DNA from: Eremophila alpestris peregrina
Lineage: Eukaryota > Chordata > Aves > Passeriformes > Alaudidae
NCBI GenBank assembly: GCA_009792885.1
Contig: WMCF01000023.1
Location: forward strand, 6,191,076 to 6,255,075
Length of the DNA: 64,000 nt
Direction: 5' to 3'
The stretch's first letter is position 1. Every line of letters begins with the position of its first letter. The notes below the pieces were generated by a model. It was not told the origin of the DNA. It did not search any database and saw only the letters and a list, made by a program, of their open reading frames with translations. A program made the translations under genes and the position numbers. Shown piece by piece: positions 23,731-36,880 of the stretch.

Positions 23731-24642
23731 AAGGCAAATAGTAGACTTAGGAGCAGAATCGCATAAAGTAAGTGTTTTGCTGGACTGAAGTTCCATGGGA
23801 CAGCAGGCTCCGGGCAGGTCTGGGATGCTGGAAGGGGACAGTGCTGTGGATCCCAGCTCCATCAAGTTATTCCATGTTGGGTACCACAGACCTGAGGCTG
23901 TGCTCACCTTGCAGGGAGCATCCAAACAGTGCGGCCTCTAAACACATACCTGAATTTCAGCATCTGTTTCTCTGCTCTGAAGGCATCAGCCTCACCTGTA
24001 GCCTTCTGTATATCACAAACACAGTCTTAGAAAAGTACGTAATTTATTTCCTCTCTGCTAAGAGAAAGGAGCATGTTAGTGGAGAAAAATATTCTTGATT
24101 TTATCATCAAAGAAGGAAGGAGAGCAGATTCTATGACCTGACTAATAAATCTTCATAGGAATTTGTGTGGCTGCATTAACACGACAAAAAGAACTCCTGT
24201 ATTAGCACAAGCTTTTATAATGGCTTTATCTTCTTCTTTCCTGTTCCAAGCTAATTCCTGAAAGCCTTCTTCTAATCCCCCGTTTTGCTCATCCAGCCTG
24301 GACTTCTTAGAATGGCAGTGGGGGTTTTTTCCTTCAGTTTTAATCTACAAATGACAGCACTTAAAGCTAATAACTGTGGCCATGGCACGCACAAAAATGA
24401 AAAACCGCCATCAAGAAAACAAGATCTGTGTTTTGTGAAAACACCACTAGCAGGGGTTAAGGGAAATCTGCAGCTGGAACAAATACAGCACTCGTCTAAC
24501 TTCCTCAATAACTCTGCTGGGGGAGCGGGCAGTTGCCAGACTGAGGAAGCGTGGTTAGCCATCGAGTCTTTGAATGCAGCTCCGTTTCCCCCTCAAACCC
24601 ATGGAATTTATATTAACCTCCAGCTTCTCTTTGCTGGTGGGA

Positions 24643-24661
24643 ATTTTTTTTTTTTTTTTTA
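24643..24661. repeat. T homopolymer tract
   Basis: A run of about 16 T residues before AAATTTGC in unique intronic DNA. Confidence 0.7.
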
Positions 24662-24985
24662 AATTTGCTTGAGTAGGAGCCTCACTTTTGTTGCTTTGAT
24701 TCACAGGAGGAGTAGGGGAGATGGTTCAGCTCCTCGCGCTGCGCTGGCGGAAAGCCAGGGATGTTAAGTGAAAAATTTCTGGCAGTGATAAGGAGAGAAA
24801 GGTTGAGGCTGCCAAGCACAGAGTCACAGATGTCTGATAACTTGGTTTTGGGAAGGGCAGGTTTGAGACATCCTGGCTCACTGGGTTGTCTCCAATCCCA
24901 GCAGAGATGCAGGCAGGAGGAAGGATCTTGTGTACTTTTAGCATCTTGTACACAGGTGTAAGTGAAGTGGGCAAAGAGCAATATC

Positions 24986-25215
24986 TCAGAATCATAGAAT
25001 AGCTTTGGTTCGAAGGGACTTTAGACACCATCTCATTCCACCCCTTGCCATGGGCAGGGACACCTTCCACTATCCCAGGTTACTCCAAGCCCCATCCAGT
25101 CTGGCCTGGAACATTTCCAGGGATGGGGCAGCCCCAGCTTCTCTGTGCCAGGGCCTCACCACCCTCACAAAGGAAGAAATCCTTCCTAATATCTTACCTA
25201 AGTCCACCCTTCTTT
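24986..25215 (-). mobile_element. CR1 LINE 3' fragment, antisense
   Basis: It starts CTCAGAATCATAGAATAG, then 'cttgccatgggcagggacac', 'cttccactatcccaggttac' and 'aagaaatccttcctaatatc'. It is well preserved. Confidence 0.92.
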
Positions 25216-25850
25216 AGCTATGTGTGAATGCCGGTCAGGATGTCTAAAACCACTTTCAGTGAGATACGTATTTACCTAATTTAAAACCACAGGATATCTC
25301 CTCAGGTGGCTGTGGAGTGTAGCTTGGGAGACCTCATTTTGCATCCTAGGGCTCCTGTGGGGTCCCTCGGTGATTTCAGAGCCACTTTGGAGGCAAGGCA
25401 TCTGTATGATGCTTGTGGCTGTGGTACTGATGGTGGTGGGCAGGAGTCCTGGGCAGAGAAATGTGCTTGCTGAATGGACATGAGGGATGTGCTGGTTGCC
25501 AAAATTGCCATCTCTCTGGTAGCAAGCAGTTTGATGTGTCCTTCTGACTTTGTAGTCACTAAGTGCATCTGCAGTTTTCCTGTCATGCCCCATTCTGCTC
25601 ATTGCCAATTCCAGTCTTGGTGGCCACTGTCTCAGACCCATTCCGGCTTCTGGAGCTGAGCCCATTACAGGCCAAATTCTGCTAGCTATGGAGGCATCAA
25701 GGAGATTAGAAAGCAGCTGAAAAAACTGTAGTGAGGAGGGGCAGCACTACCCAAGACATCCCAGTAAGCAATGTCTTTGGTGTTGGTTGCTTGACATATG
25801 AAAACATATCCAGGAGTTGTGTGGTTTCTTGAGTTTTGGTGCTGATTGTT

Positions 25851-26078
25851 ACAGAATCATAGAATGGTTTAGGTTGGAAAAAACTCATAAGATCATCAAG
25901 TCCAACCATTCTCCCAGCACTGCCCAGGCCACCACTGACCCATGTCCCCAAGTGCCACATCCACACAGCTTTTAAACCCCTCTGAGGATAAGGATCCACC
26001 ACTGCCCTGGTGTTTAACGTGTTTGACAAGCCTTTCCATGCAGAAATTTTCCCTACTACCCAACCTCAATCTGATGTT
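25851..26078 (-). mobile_element. CR1 LINE 3' fragment, antisense
   Basis: It starts ACAGAATCATAGAATGG, then 'tcatcaagtccaaccattct', 'ctgacccatgtccccaagtg' and 'gaaattttccctactaccca'. It is of the same subfamily type as 14442-14670. Confidence 0.92.
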
Positions 26079-27178
26079 TTTTGCCCCTGCTTGGATCTGA
26101 TGGAACACCTGAAGGTGCGTCCTTGTGACCAATATGAAATTAATTGAAGAGACTTCATCCAGCACCTGGTAGTCATCACAAAAGCAGGTGTAAGTTATGC
26201 TTTCTGTGGAAGGAAAGCTGATGTATGAATGATGCCACAGTCTTTGAGATGTCATGTTTGAGATTTGGACTTTGCAAGACTCGGGAGAATGGATATGGCC
26301 ATCCTGCAGCCTGTCCTCTGTCAGCTTTGGACAGGAGACTTTTTGAGGATTCTTTTCTTGGTGGAGATGCCAGATCCATTTCCAGTGTCACATTTGGACG
26401 CTGCTGTAAAGCAACTACAAACATGCCTTTCTTACTCATCTCCATTTTACTGTTCAAAGAAGCCTGTGGCACAGAGGTCTGCCAAATCTTCCTGAAAAAC
26501 CACCAGTGTAATTAATCTGTGATGTGGTATTATTGATACTCTGTGGCAAATGCATCATGTTTTCTCAGCTTTTCCTGCATTAAAGCCCATTACGGCAGGA
26601 GGAATCCTAGATCCTCAATGCTTAACAGGAAAATCCTGGGAGGGATCAGATGGTCGCTCAAGGAGCAGTTTCTTCTCCCTGGGTACAAACTGCCAGTAAA
26701 ACTGGTAAGGAGCAAGTCAGACCCTTGTGTTGCACAGCCTACAATCCCATGAAGGACTGGGACTTTTCAAAGGGAAGAGTAGGGCTTTTACAGGATTAAA
26801 TTGTCATGTGCACATTCGGATATTTTCCAAGCGCTGGTGACTGAGACGTGGGATCCTCGCATGATCTCTCTGGGCTGAACTAGACTAACTTCAGAGAGGA
26901 GAAAAGACATCTCTTGGTGGCACAGTCCTGAGGAAAGTACATTGGCTCTGTCCTCAGCCAGCTGCAGACAGGAATATCTGTTGTGTGCGAATGTTTCCAG
27001 CACAACACATTGGACTTGGGAGGTCAAAGGACCATGCTTCAGCTGTGAAGGTCTGTGAGAAATGTCCACTGGTAGCCTAAGAGGGGCTGCCACCACCATG
27101 ACCATATTCAAGCTGATGCCAGAATTCCCTTTTGCTTTGCTAGTGCAGCGTGTGAATCACAGGGATATGGATCACATT

Positions 27179-27224
27179 AAAAAAAACCAAAAAAAAAACC
27201 AAAAACAAACAAACAAAAAAAACA
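27179..27224. repeat. A-rich (AAAAAC)-like tract
   Basis: About 45 bp of A runs broken by C residues; low-complexity sequence. Confidence 0.75.
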
Positions 27225-29663
27225 CCACCACCCTTGTTGAATTATAAACTATTGCTTGACGGTGTTGAAAAACTTCATGCACTTAGATGGTGTCCAGTAG
27301 GAAGTGCCAAGGACTGAGCCCTGAGAAAGTTCTCCTGTTGCCTCTGGATCTAGCCATGGTGAAAGAAAAAAGAAGCCACCTGTTGTGTGTAAGGCTGTGA
27401 GGTTGTCACTTTGTAAATAAGGGGTTTCATAACTGTTGCACTGTCCCGAATCCCAGGAGCTTGCACAATCTTGAAGCTCCTTCAGGCTGAAGCACTGGTC
27501 TGTCCAGAAGATGAGTGGAGGCCTGGTTCTGGGGGATTGCTTAGATGGACATGGAGAACACACCTTTTTTTTAATAGTTATGGTGAAATGAAAATATTCT
27601 TGGATGTAGCCTGTATCACCTGGCAAAACTCAGCAAAACTGAGGTTCAAGCGTACCTGGCCAGAGGAGAGTATACCAGCACTGGGGATAGCACAGAAAGG
27701 TTCCAGCTTAGAGGTTCCTAAACCCCTTGAGGCCCTACCAGGTGTGTTTACAGGTCACCTTAAGAAGTTATCTCAGTTCTGCCTGTAGGTCTCCTCCTTG
27801 TGACACCACCCACCACAATGGAAAGTGAGGAGGTGTTGAGGCACCTGCTGGTATCCCACCTCACTTCTTCTCAGTTGGAGAGACATGGTCAAACAGCATG
27901 CTGAGCTGCACAAATAGGGGTGGTGGGCTTTGGAAAACAGAAGGGACAGGAAAAACCAGACTGGGCAACATTACAAATATAAAGGAAATGTAAATTTTAA
28001 AGAAAAGTGAGGTCCCACCGACACTGAAATAGCTCAAATTATAAATATTCCAATAGCAACCTCATAACACTCTTGAGGCCCAAGTAAAGCCTTTCGTCCC
28101 TCACCCCCAAGCTGGTGCAAGCCAAGGAAAATGTAGGAAAAGCCTTTCAGAGTAGTGCAGCCCTTTCTCAGGGTGAGCTTGAGCTACCTGGACAGACTGC
28201 AAACCAAACAACATGTGTGGTGCCTCTTGGTCGCAAGTGATATGGGCAGTATTTATTCCCAATATTAGCTGGAAAAGGCTCCTTTTTCCAGGGAAAAGCA
28301 AACCAGGTCATCAGTGCAATTTATTTTAGTGATACTTTAAATAATCTGCATTTAAGGACTCCAAGCAACGGTGTGGCTATAATGATACTTACTGGATAAA
28401 TGTATTTATTTATGGATGGGATGCTTTACTGCTGACAGTACAGTTTGTTTTTAAGCCTGACCAGGGTAGAGGAAATACATACAAATAAACAATAAACCTA
28501 AACAACACTAAAATAACATCAGTTAAAACAATTAGAGTTACTTCCACTCGCAAAAGTATTGTTCCCATTTTGCTACAACATGGGAAAAAGCTCCATTTCC
28601 TAAGTCAGCTTGTAACTGATTTGGGATTTGCGGATTCTGGTAACAAAAGGGGATTTCTTTTGTCTGTTATTTATACTCTTCCTATGGCACCGTGTGTCCG
28701 TGTCGGCATGTCTGGAGCAGCCTGTCTCAGTGAAACAGTGTCTCCAGCCTGTCCCCATCTCCCTGCCTTAGCTCAGCCTGGTTGGGCTTCTCCTCCTGCC
28801 CGTCCTGCTTGTGCTGGTGTGAGCCTGTGTGTGTTTGCAGAGGCAGTTCCTCCTAGGAGACTTTGTCCTGGTTTTTGAAGTTTTATTATCTCTGAATTAT
28901 GTATCATTCAGGAGCTCAGGGGCCAAGAGTTAAAAATAGACCCCGGAAAATGCACTGCCAGTAATCAACAGAAGGCATTGAGGAAGGTTCAGGCCGTGTT
29001 TTCATAGGGATGCTTTGCCTCATTATTCTAATGCTTTAATTGCATTTGCACCCTTCAACCCCCATAGGGAGTTTCATGCCAGGTTGTGCTGCCCTTCTCT
29101 GTGTGTTTTGTGCCATCCCAGAGCTGGCTGCAGAGGGATGAGGTGGGACAGCTCAGCTGCCTCCAGTATTTTGTGCCACCAAGTATTTTCAATGCTGTCT
29201 TGCCTCTGGCTGTGTGTCTGCTCTCTGTCAGGAGCCAATAGCAAACACCAAAGAGAGGTGGTGGGAAAGTAGGTGTCTGAATTATACTTGAGTCTAGGAC
29301 TGCATGTGTAGAGTCTGCGGTTCATGAAACACCCATCATTCTGTGAGAAGTGCACACCAGAGCATTCACACTCAGCAAGTGGGAATCCAGGAGCTTGTGT
29401 CCTTGGGGCCAGCAGGGGTGGGCAGAGCCCTACAGGGAATACTGCAGGTACTTTTAGTGATAACTCAAGAGTGATGTTTAGCTTTGACAGTCCTGATCAC
29501 AGTCATAGCCATCCCACCCTTTTCTTTGCAAAAAACCTCCTCCAAGGTGCTCATCACTGAAGCATGTGTGCTGCAGCCACACATTCAGCCTTTGCTGGCA
29601 ATTTCTGGTTTATGGTGGACACCCCAAAGATGCAGGAAATTCTCCAAACTGTGGGGAATTATT

Positions 29664-29835
29664 TAGAATCATGGAATTAGAATCACAGAACTATAGAATG
29701 ACCTGAGCTGGAGGGCGACCCACAAGGATCATTGAAGTCCAACTCCAGTCCCTGCACAGAACAGGTCTAAGAATCCCACCCTGAGCCTGACAGTGTTATC
29801 CAAATATTCCTTGAGACCTCTCTGGGGCATGTTAC
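29664..29835 (-). mobile_element. CR1 LINE 3' fragment, antisense
   Basis: Repeated terminal motifs (AGAATCATGGAAT, AGAATCACAGAAC) are followed by 'tgaagtccaactccagtccc' and 'aagaatcccaccctgagcct'. Confidence 0.82.
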
Positions 29836-30544
29836 ACTGTGCTATGATTCATCAGGCCAGCACATTCTGTTGTGGAGGTCCCACAGAGCATCTCTTCTCC
29901 ACAACAGAACTTCTTAAGTCAGTGGTGTCAAAACCCAGAGAGTTTTTCTCCTTTTCTGACTCCTGGATGGCTGGAAATTAATTTCTTTGTCAGTCCTGAA
30001 GTTTAATTTAGACCTGGCTCCAGTCTTTGAGGTGGAAGAAGGTGCTCTTGGAGGTTGCCAGGACCCACATGTGCTGTGTTGTGGGTGAGAAAGGATGATA
30101 GGGCCACAACCATAAAATACTGCAAGGGTTTGCTTGCCTTTTATCTTGTGTAGGGAGTATTTTGCAAAATTGTTGCACTTTCTAGTCCTTAGACGTTGAA
30201 CACCAACTACTTGCTTATTCAGAAGCAACTCTTATTGTAAGCACCTTACAGGAAAATATGAATAGCTTGCAATTTAAAGGAACAGATTTATCATTTACAT
30301 TTTAACAGAGAGGAAATAATTTCTGTGTGGCTTCCTGACAATGTTTGGTGTCCTTCCATGGCCTCCAGACCAGGTCAAGGCTTTGGTTTGTGCCTCAGCT
30401 CTCTCCTTATAAGATGTAAAAAATTCCCCTTGTGGATAATAGACCACAGCTGTGGGAATGCCTAGAAGAGGAAGAGACAAGTGGCCTCTGAGGAGAGAGC
30501 TCTACTGGAAATGCCCACAGGACTTACAGATACTCATGTATGAC

Positions 30545-30670
30545 TGAATCGTGGAATCACAGAAGGATTTGGATTGGAGGGACCATATAAAGCTCATCCC
30601 ATTCCAACCATTACATTGACTGGGACACCTGCCATTAAAATCCCCCAGAAATGCCAGCCTTGGGTGGATG
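30545..30670 (-). mobile_element. Degraded CR1 LINE tail, antisense
   Basis: GAATCGTGGAATCACAG is followed by 'gatttggattggagggacca' and 'catcccattccaaccattac'. The match weakens after about 30650. Confidence 0.72.
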
Positions 30671-31839
30671 GAGGTGATGGGGGGTGCTGCCTGTGGCACT
30701 TTTGCCATGTTTTTCACATGCAAGGGGCTGGCTGGGATGGTTGTACTGAATATATATTGACACATTCAACCCCAACACGATTATGTGACAAGCACAATAA
30801 AAGTTAAATATATCTGCACTTCTGTGCTGTCCTGGACTTCCCTACCTTGGACAACCCATCCTTTAGGTAGATTAAAGCCTTGTTGCGAGGTGTTTCAATT
30901 CACTGGGTGGGTTTCTGCTGATCATTTCTAGAACCACGACATATTTATCTTTTTTGGCTCCCTCCAGCCTCAGTATTTATGTTGTTCCCTTTGCACGGGC
31001 AGATGGGGTGATTCCAGCCCCACCTCACCCTTCCCGCTCCCCCAGAAATAAATCCCACCCTGAACTTTGGGTGCAATAAAACTGAGTGAAACTCCCAGCT
31101 CCTACCTCAGGCCTAATAACCTGTTTGTTCAGTTCAGGCCTTCTGCAACCATTTGTTTAAGATAAGCAAGGGCGGATGTTTCTTGAGGGCACAAAAGGCT
31201 CTTGAGATAAAGCTCCAGTAGGACTGATCCCGTGCTGTGGCTGGATCATTTCCTTCTCTCATCACCTGAGCGTTGTTTTTTTCCATCAGTCCGGTGCTTT
31301 TCTCAGCCTTCTGTTCACAATCAGGGTTTCAGTGCTGGTGTTTCCTATTCAGGTGTCTTCACCTGTTCAGTGATCACAGGCTGGGGTTGTTTCTGCTGCA
31401 TGGGAAGTGTCTGTGGATGAGTGAGTTAGTGAAATGTTGGCAGTTGCTTTGTGGGCTGAGGTTTCACATCTGAAAGTCAGGCTGTAAAACCACATGGATG
31501 AAGCAGTGAAGCCAAACTCCTAGAAGCCCCTCGAGTCTTTGTGAAACACCCACGAGTTCAGCCACCTCAGGCAACAGCTGCTCTTGGGAATGCAGCAGTG
31601 GAAGGGAAGGAGGAGGAGGAGGGAGGGTGCAGGTTGGTCTCTTACAGAACCATCCCTTTTGTAAGGCTGTTGTTTTCAGATGCCAGAGGAGTTGCTGTGA
31701 TCTGTTGCCTCAGGGTGGTCACAGAAGAATCACTGGCAGAAAAAAGCTCTGCCTCATTCCTGCTTATCAAATTGTGACTTGGGAGTGTTCATGGAAGAGA
31801 GGCTGGACCTGTCTCAGCCCTGAACCATCCCCCTGCCCT

Positions 31840-32350
31840 GGGCTGATCCCCCAGCGTGGGCAGCAGGGCAGGGGGGATTCTACCCCTCTGCCCCTGTGCT
31901 CAGCTCAGACCCCACCTGCAGAGCTGCCTCCAGCCCTGCCTCCAACAGCACAAGCACCTGGAGCTGCTGCAGCCAGGCCAGAGGAGGCCACGGAGCTGCT
32001 GCCAGGGCTGGAGCCCCTCTGCTCTGGAGCCAGCCTGGCACAGCTGGGGCTGCTCAGCTGCACAAGAGAAGGCTCCAGGCAGAGCTCAGAGCCCCTGCCA
32101 GGGCCTCAGGGGGCTCCAGGAGAGCTGCAGAGGCACTGGGGACAAGGCCTGGAGGGACAGGACACAGGCAATGGCTTCCCAGTGCCAGAGGGCAGGCATA
32201 GATGGGATCTTGGGAAGGAATTGCTGTCTGGGAGGGTGGGCAAACCCTGGCACAGGTTTCACATAGAAGCTGTGGTTGCCCCATTCCTGGCAGAGGGTGG
32301 AACCAGATGCTCTTTAAGGTCCCTTCTAACGAAAGTATTCTAAGATTCTA
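31840..32350 (+). mobile_element. GC-rich CR1 LINE fragment, sense
   Basis: The 3' half is clear CR1: 'gatgggatcttgggaaggaa', 'ggcaaaccctggcacaggtt', 'ctttaaggtcccttctaacg' and the tail GTATTCTAAGATTCTA. The GC-rich 5' half ('cagcagggcaggggggattc', 'gctggagcccctctgctctg') is also typical of this CR1 region in birds. It creates a 238-codon open frame that is not a gene. Confidence 0.82.
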
Positions 32351-33797
32351 TTAATTTACCATCCCCAGTAAAACACGCAAAGCTGGTGCCCTCCTCCAGC
32401 TTCTTCAGATGATCCTGCTGCAAAGGAGGCATGAGAAAAATCATAGCAAAGTCGTTTTTGTAGCAGGGTAGCACTAAACCAAATACTTTTTCTCCTCTGT
32501 TCCTGCCCCTCTTCCTTGTCTCCCTGCCGAGCCAGTATCCTGTAGGTTACTGGGCTGGGGTGTGAGGTGGGGTCTGCACGGGGAGGGGCAGGTACCAGTG
32601 AGGAAAGAGGTGGACTTCCTTGGGTTCCTGCAGAACACCTGCAAGATCTTGAAAGCTTTTTATTTGTGCTTTAAATAAGCTTTGGTGTAAATGTTTCTGG
32701 GGAGCAGCATTTTGGATTCCCACAGGCAGGTGGACAGGGATGAAGCTTGGACAGACACCTTCATTAGGAAGGTGAACCACAAACAGAGAGCATGTGACCT
32801 TCATAAGTGCTGCCTGTGACCTGTTTGCAGCAATTCCATTAGATGACAGATTTCCCTAGCTGGCCCTACAACAGTTGCCTGAGCTTGACAGACATCACCT
32901 TCTCCAAGAGTTGTTTTCCTCAAAAAAATCTAAAAACGTGTATGCACGTCACAACACAGCTGATCTCTTGGGGACTGTCCCAGAGGGCAGACCATTCCTG
33001 AACAACCCTTCTTTTCCAGAGCTGTTGGCCCTTCTTGTTAGAGCGTGTATGTTTATGATTTAAATTGGAGCATATGTGCATTAGAAGTCCCATGGGCGTC
33101 TCAGGTTCTGCTCCAAGCTTCCCACTATGCAAACCACAGAGTGTTTAGCTCCAAAACTGAAAATCAGCCCCATTAGCAATCCCTCCTGTGACCATGGGCT
33201 CCTTGTGCTTTGCTTTTCCCACACCCCTTGCTTTCAGAACCAGCATCACTGAAATACTGGTTTGTTACCTTCTTCAGCCACCTGTGAATAAATATCAAAA
33301 TAAAACTCATGTGGGAAAGAAACCAAATGTGTTTTTGCTGCCTACTGAGAAGTTGCAAACCTGCCTATGTGTCCTAGGGTGACCAAGACACTATGAAAAC
33401 CATGAGTACATGAGTTTGATGGTGTTTCTGGCGAAAGCAGGAGAAAAACCCATCCCTCTTGTAGACCCAGAGCAGAGGTTGGTCTTCTGCCTTGAGAGAC
33501 ATTTTCCTTGGGCTCTTTTCAGAGATTTTGACTTCAGAAGGAGTGTGTCTGCTGAGAGATGGAAGAGCTGCATTTCAAATTGTGCTCGGTGAGCTGGCCC
33601 TGCTGAAGACACTTCCAAAGCTTTCCTGCATGACCCATGGTGGGCAGCAACCTCAAGACAAGAGCTGTGTTATCAAAGCTCTCACCATGCCCTTGGGATT
33701 CTGTCCCCACCCACCCATCACCTTTGGTCTTCTCCAGCCACTCCGCCCTACTTGCAATTTGCTGATATTTCCTTTTACATCAGCTCACTGCACCAAC

Positions 33798-33810
33798 AAA
33801 AAAAAAAAAA
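33798..33810. repeat. A13 homopolymer
   Basis: A run of 13 A residues within unique intronic DNA. Confidence 0.8.
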
Positions 33811-34617
33811 TCAACTTTTCTCCCTTCCAAATTTAGCTTTGTTTAGGCACCAAAATAGACAAGAGTAGGGATCAGTGACTGTTTTTTTCCAAAACATTGT
33901 CTCATGACGAGGACTGAGGAAGGGAACTGCTGGGCTGGAGAAAGGAGATGTTTGATTTTCATAAATGGGGACATGAAGTTCTCCTCTGTTCGAGCACAGG
34001 CAGTGTCCAGAAGTGCTCCTTGGATTAGGAACTTATTCCCATGTAATTAATTCATCTCTCATCCCGTTGACGTCAGCTGCTGGTGGAAGCACAACTGAGG
34101 AAGCACAGGGATTCTCTGCAAGGAGGACATGTAGGAATGCACCACTGTACATATGATTTCTCATTGGAAAGAGCAGAAAGGCAGCTCCTGAGGGTTTAAT
34201 GAGGTCTTCACTAGAGGAAATTGGTCCTTGTGTGGAGTGGAGATAGTTTCATTTTTCCAAGGTAATTGTATTTGCACATGTGTCAGCAATGCAGCTTAAG
34301 TTCTTAAAAACATCCCAAACGGTAGCCTTCTGTGGTAATACAACATTTAGAAACAGCCTCACTAATTATTGTGCTGTTTTTAGCCTCATTTCCTAAACTA
34401 GCTGTGCTGATAGGATTGGACTTTGTATGTCTCCTCTTTCCCTTCCTTTTCTCATTCAGTTTGGTATCTGTTGTCCAATTTCAAGTAATTTTTCGAAGGA
34501 ACAGAGATCTCAGACATATTGAGCTCCTCCTGTGCATTCAGTGAAAATAAATGATTGGGAAAGTTAGTTCTGAGGAACACTCAAACCACAGCCCTCAGCA
34601 GCAAAGAAGTTTCAGTA

Positions 34618-34725
34618 TGAGCACTGTGGTCTGGTGGAAGGTCCCTGCCTGTGGCAGGTGAATTGGAACTGGATCTTTAAGGTTCCTTCCAACCCTAACT
34701 GTTCTGGGTTTCTGTGATTCTAAGC
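34618..34725 (+). mobile_element. CR1 LINE tail, sense
   Basis: 'ctggtggaaggtccctgcct', 'ggatctttaaggttccttcc' and the tail GGTTTCTGTGATTCTAAG. It meets an antisense CR1 copy 8-10 nt downstream, tail to tail. Confidence 0.85.
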
Positions 34726-34732
34726 TATTACA

Positions 34733-35160
34733 GAACCATGGAATTCTAGAATTTTCTGAGTTGGAAGAGACCCACTTCCATCTCCTGGCCCTGTACCCCA
34801 ACAATCCCACCCTTGGCATCCCTGGCAGTGCTGTCCAAATGCTCCTGGAGCTCTGGCAGCCTCGGGGCCATGCCCATTCCCTGGGGAGCCTGGGCAGTGC
34901 CCAGCACTCTGGGGGAAGAGCCTTTCCTTGAAACCAAATCTAAACCTGCCTGGCGCAGCTCCAGCCATTCCCTGGGTTCTGTCCCTGTCACAGGGAGCAG
35001 AGATCAGAGCTGTCCCTCAGGAGGAGCTGTAGACCCCAATGAGGTCTGGCCTCAGTCTCTTCTTCTTGAGGCTGAACAAGCACAGTGACCTCAGACACCT
35101 TCTCAAGTGGCCCCTCCAGACTCTTCACCATTATTGTAGCTCTCCTTTGAACCTTTGATA
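34733..35160 (-). mobile_element. CR1 LINE 3' fragment, antisense
   Basis: It starts AGAACCATGGAATTCTAG, then 'gagttggaagagacccactt', 'ttggcatccctggcagtgct', 'gagcctttccttgaaaccaa' and 'cagtctcttcttcttgaggc'. At about 430 bp it is one of the longer antisense copies. Confidence 0.86.
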
Positions 35161-35749
35161 GTAGCTTTGTATTTTGGCTCGATGAGTTCCTTATGGCTTG
35201 AAGTCTGGAGGAGCGAAGCTCTCCAAATGGGAAGGGTCCAGTTGTCGTGGGAGTTGTGGGGTTGCTGCAGCAGCAGTTTCTCCAGGCTTTTTGCAGTGGT
35301 CAGGATGGATGGTCACAATAAACGCTGTCTGTCTTCAGCTGTTCTTCTTTGGTCTAAGTTCATCATCATCCCCAGGAGCCTTTCTCCTCCATTACATCTT
35401 CCACCGGAGAAACTCAAAATACTATTACCTCAGTAACTGCTTGAAATCAATGTCACTTCCAAAGTCTCTTCACACAGAGAGGGACTTTTCTCTGAAGTCA
35501 GTGTGTTATGTTGTCATGCCAATGCCACAAAGCTGCTGCTGGATGAGGCACATCCCCACTCAGCCATTGCCCTTGCCCTCATGGCCTCTCACATGTGGTG
35601 ATTCCCAGCAGTGGCTGGAGTTCCAAGCTGAGATAGATGGTGATGGAAATAAAAGGAGCAACTTTTACAGGGCTTTTATTGCCAGCTTGGGAAGGACAAT
35701 ACTGCATAAATAAAATTCATTATGGTTATGACAGCTCTGTGGTCCCTGG

Positions 35750-35960
35750 AAAATAAATAATACTTTGCACTTACATAGGGCCTTTCATCCAGGAACCTCA
35801 GACCTCTGTGTGAGCATTAACAAAGCCTCATCATGCCCATAGTAGGATGGTAAATACTGTAGCCCCCTTATCAGATGAACAGACAACGTCAGAGTCGGCA
35901 CCTTCAGTGGAAAGAGGGCACTGGAAAGGCAGCAGCTGGAATTACACACAGCTCTGCCAC
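35750..35960. repeat. Ancient amniote interspersed repeat
   Basis: 'actttgcacttacatagggc', 'ctttcatccaggaacctcag' and 'cattaacaaagcctcatcat' match the remembered pattern of an old, widely shared repeat (a 'cttatatagcgcctttcatc..' family, L3/CR1-like or MIR-like). The class is not certain. Confidence 0.55.
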
Positions 35961-35970
35961 TGCCTTGTCT

Positions 35971-36235
35971 TGGAATCATAGAATCCTTGATTAGTTTGGG
36001 TTGGAAGGGTCTTCAAGTTCATCTCATTCCAACCCCCTGCCATGGGCAGGGACACCTTCCACTATCCCTGGCTGTTCCAAGCCCTGTCAAACCTAGCCTT
36101 GGACACTGCCTGGGATCCAGGGGCAGCCACAGCTGCTCTGGGCACCCTGTGCCAGGGCCTCCCCCCCCCACAAGTGAAGTTTCTGGTTACTAGTAAAAAT
36201 TTCTTCCTAGTATCTCATCTAAATCTACCTCCTTC
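35971..36235 (-). mobile_element. CR1 LINE 3' fragment, antisense
   Basis: It starts TGGAATCATAGAATCC, then 'agtttgggttggaagggtct', 'ccctgccatgggcagggaca' and 'aaaatttcttcctagtatct'. It lies directly next to the ancient repeat. Confidence 0.91.
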
Positions 36236-36880
36236 ATCTTGGGCTTGGGCTTGGGCACATGATTTACCATCCTTGTCACTTCAGTTGTTTCCTGTTAGGT
36301 GAATCCCACCTGTCCTTGCTGCAGAGGTGGCATGGGCTGACTCATTTGTGGTGGGCAGGCCCAGTGAGGTGCTCCTGATGTGGTTGTTCCCTTCCTACTA
36401 GGGTGAGGGCGCAGCCCCTGCAGACCTACCAGCTGTGGCTCCTATTGTTTTCCTCAAGTACCCTCAAAATGATGCTGAGTATCTTCCTTTAGAGACATTT
36501 TTCAGCTGGGTTTTGCATAAATACACAAGGGAAGCAACCCAGGGAAAGTGGATGGTTTAGGTGCATCAGTGTGTCACGTGGGAAGTGGGTGAATTCTTTG
36601 TCCATTGTGTGCATGGGATTTATACATACGTGATCCAGTTATTTGCCCTGTGTGGTTTCTCCCGTACTGAAATTGCAGATAACTTCATACCCTGCTCCTT
36701 GCAATGGCCCTGAGAGGGTACAACACCTCTGTGCTGTTGTAGGGTCTGGGATGTTGTAAGGATGTTTGGGGGGAAGCTGTTTCTTTTACCACGCTCGTGT
36801 GCTGGGTGTGCAGCTCTCTCTCACCCCTTCCATGCTGATGCCTCCTGGAGCTAATGGCTGCTTTTCCCTCTGTTTTACAG

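Larger units (their letters stand above)
9179..36880 (+). other. CTIF large intron between exons C and D (27.7 kb)
   Basis: GTAGGT..TGTTTTACAG. The intron holds thirteen or so CR1 fragments, a 30-bp minisatellite (10911-10994), an ATT-rich microsatellite (14731-14849), a CTCF-like motif (15224-15237), a T/A hairpin (19762-19814), a CpG-dense block (21182-21512), a diverged direct-repeat pair (12908-13030 and 21764-21872), a palindromic repeat (23612-23730) and an ancient repeat (35750-35960). In the long repeat-poor stretches 15240-17390, 19000-23600 and 26080-29660 I see no coding exon. The open frames there show no recognised protein family. Confidence 0.93.

Noticed and set aside
31627..32343. 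238-codon open frame on the plus strand.
   Set aside because: Its second half is a GC-rich sense CR1 fragment. The translation follows CR1 untranslated sequence and has no protein family.
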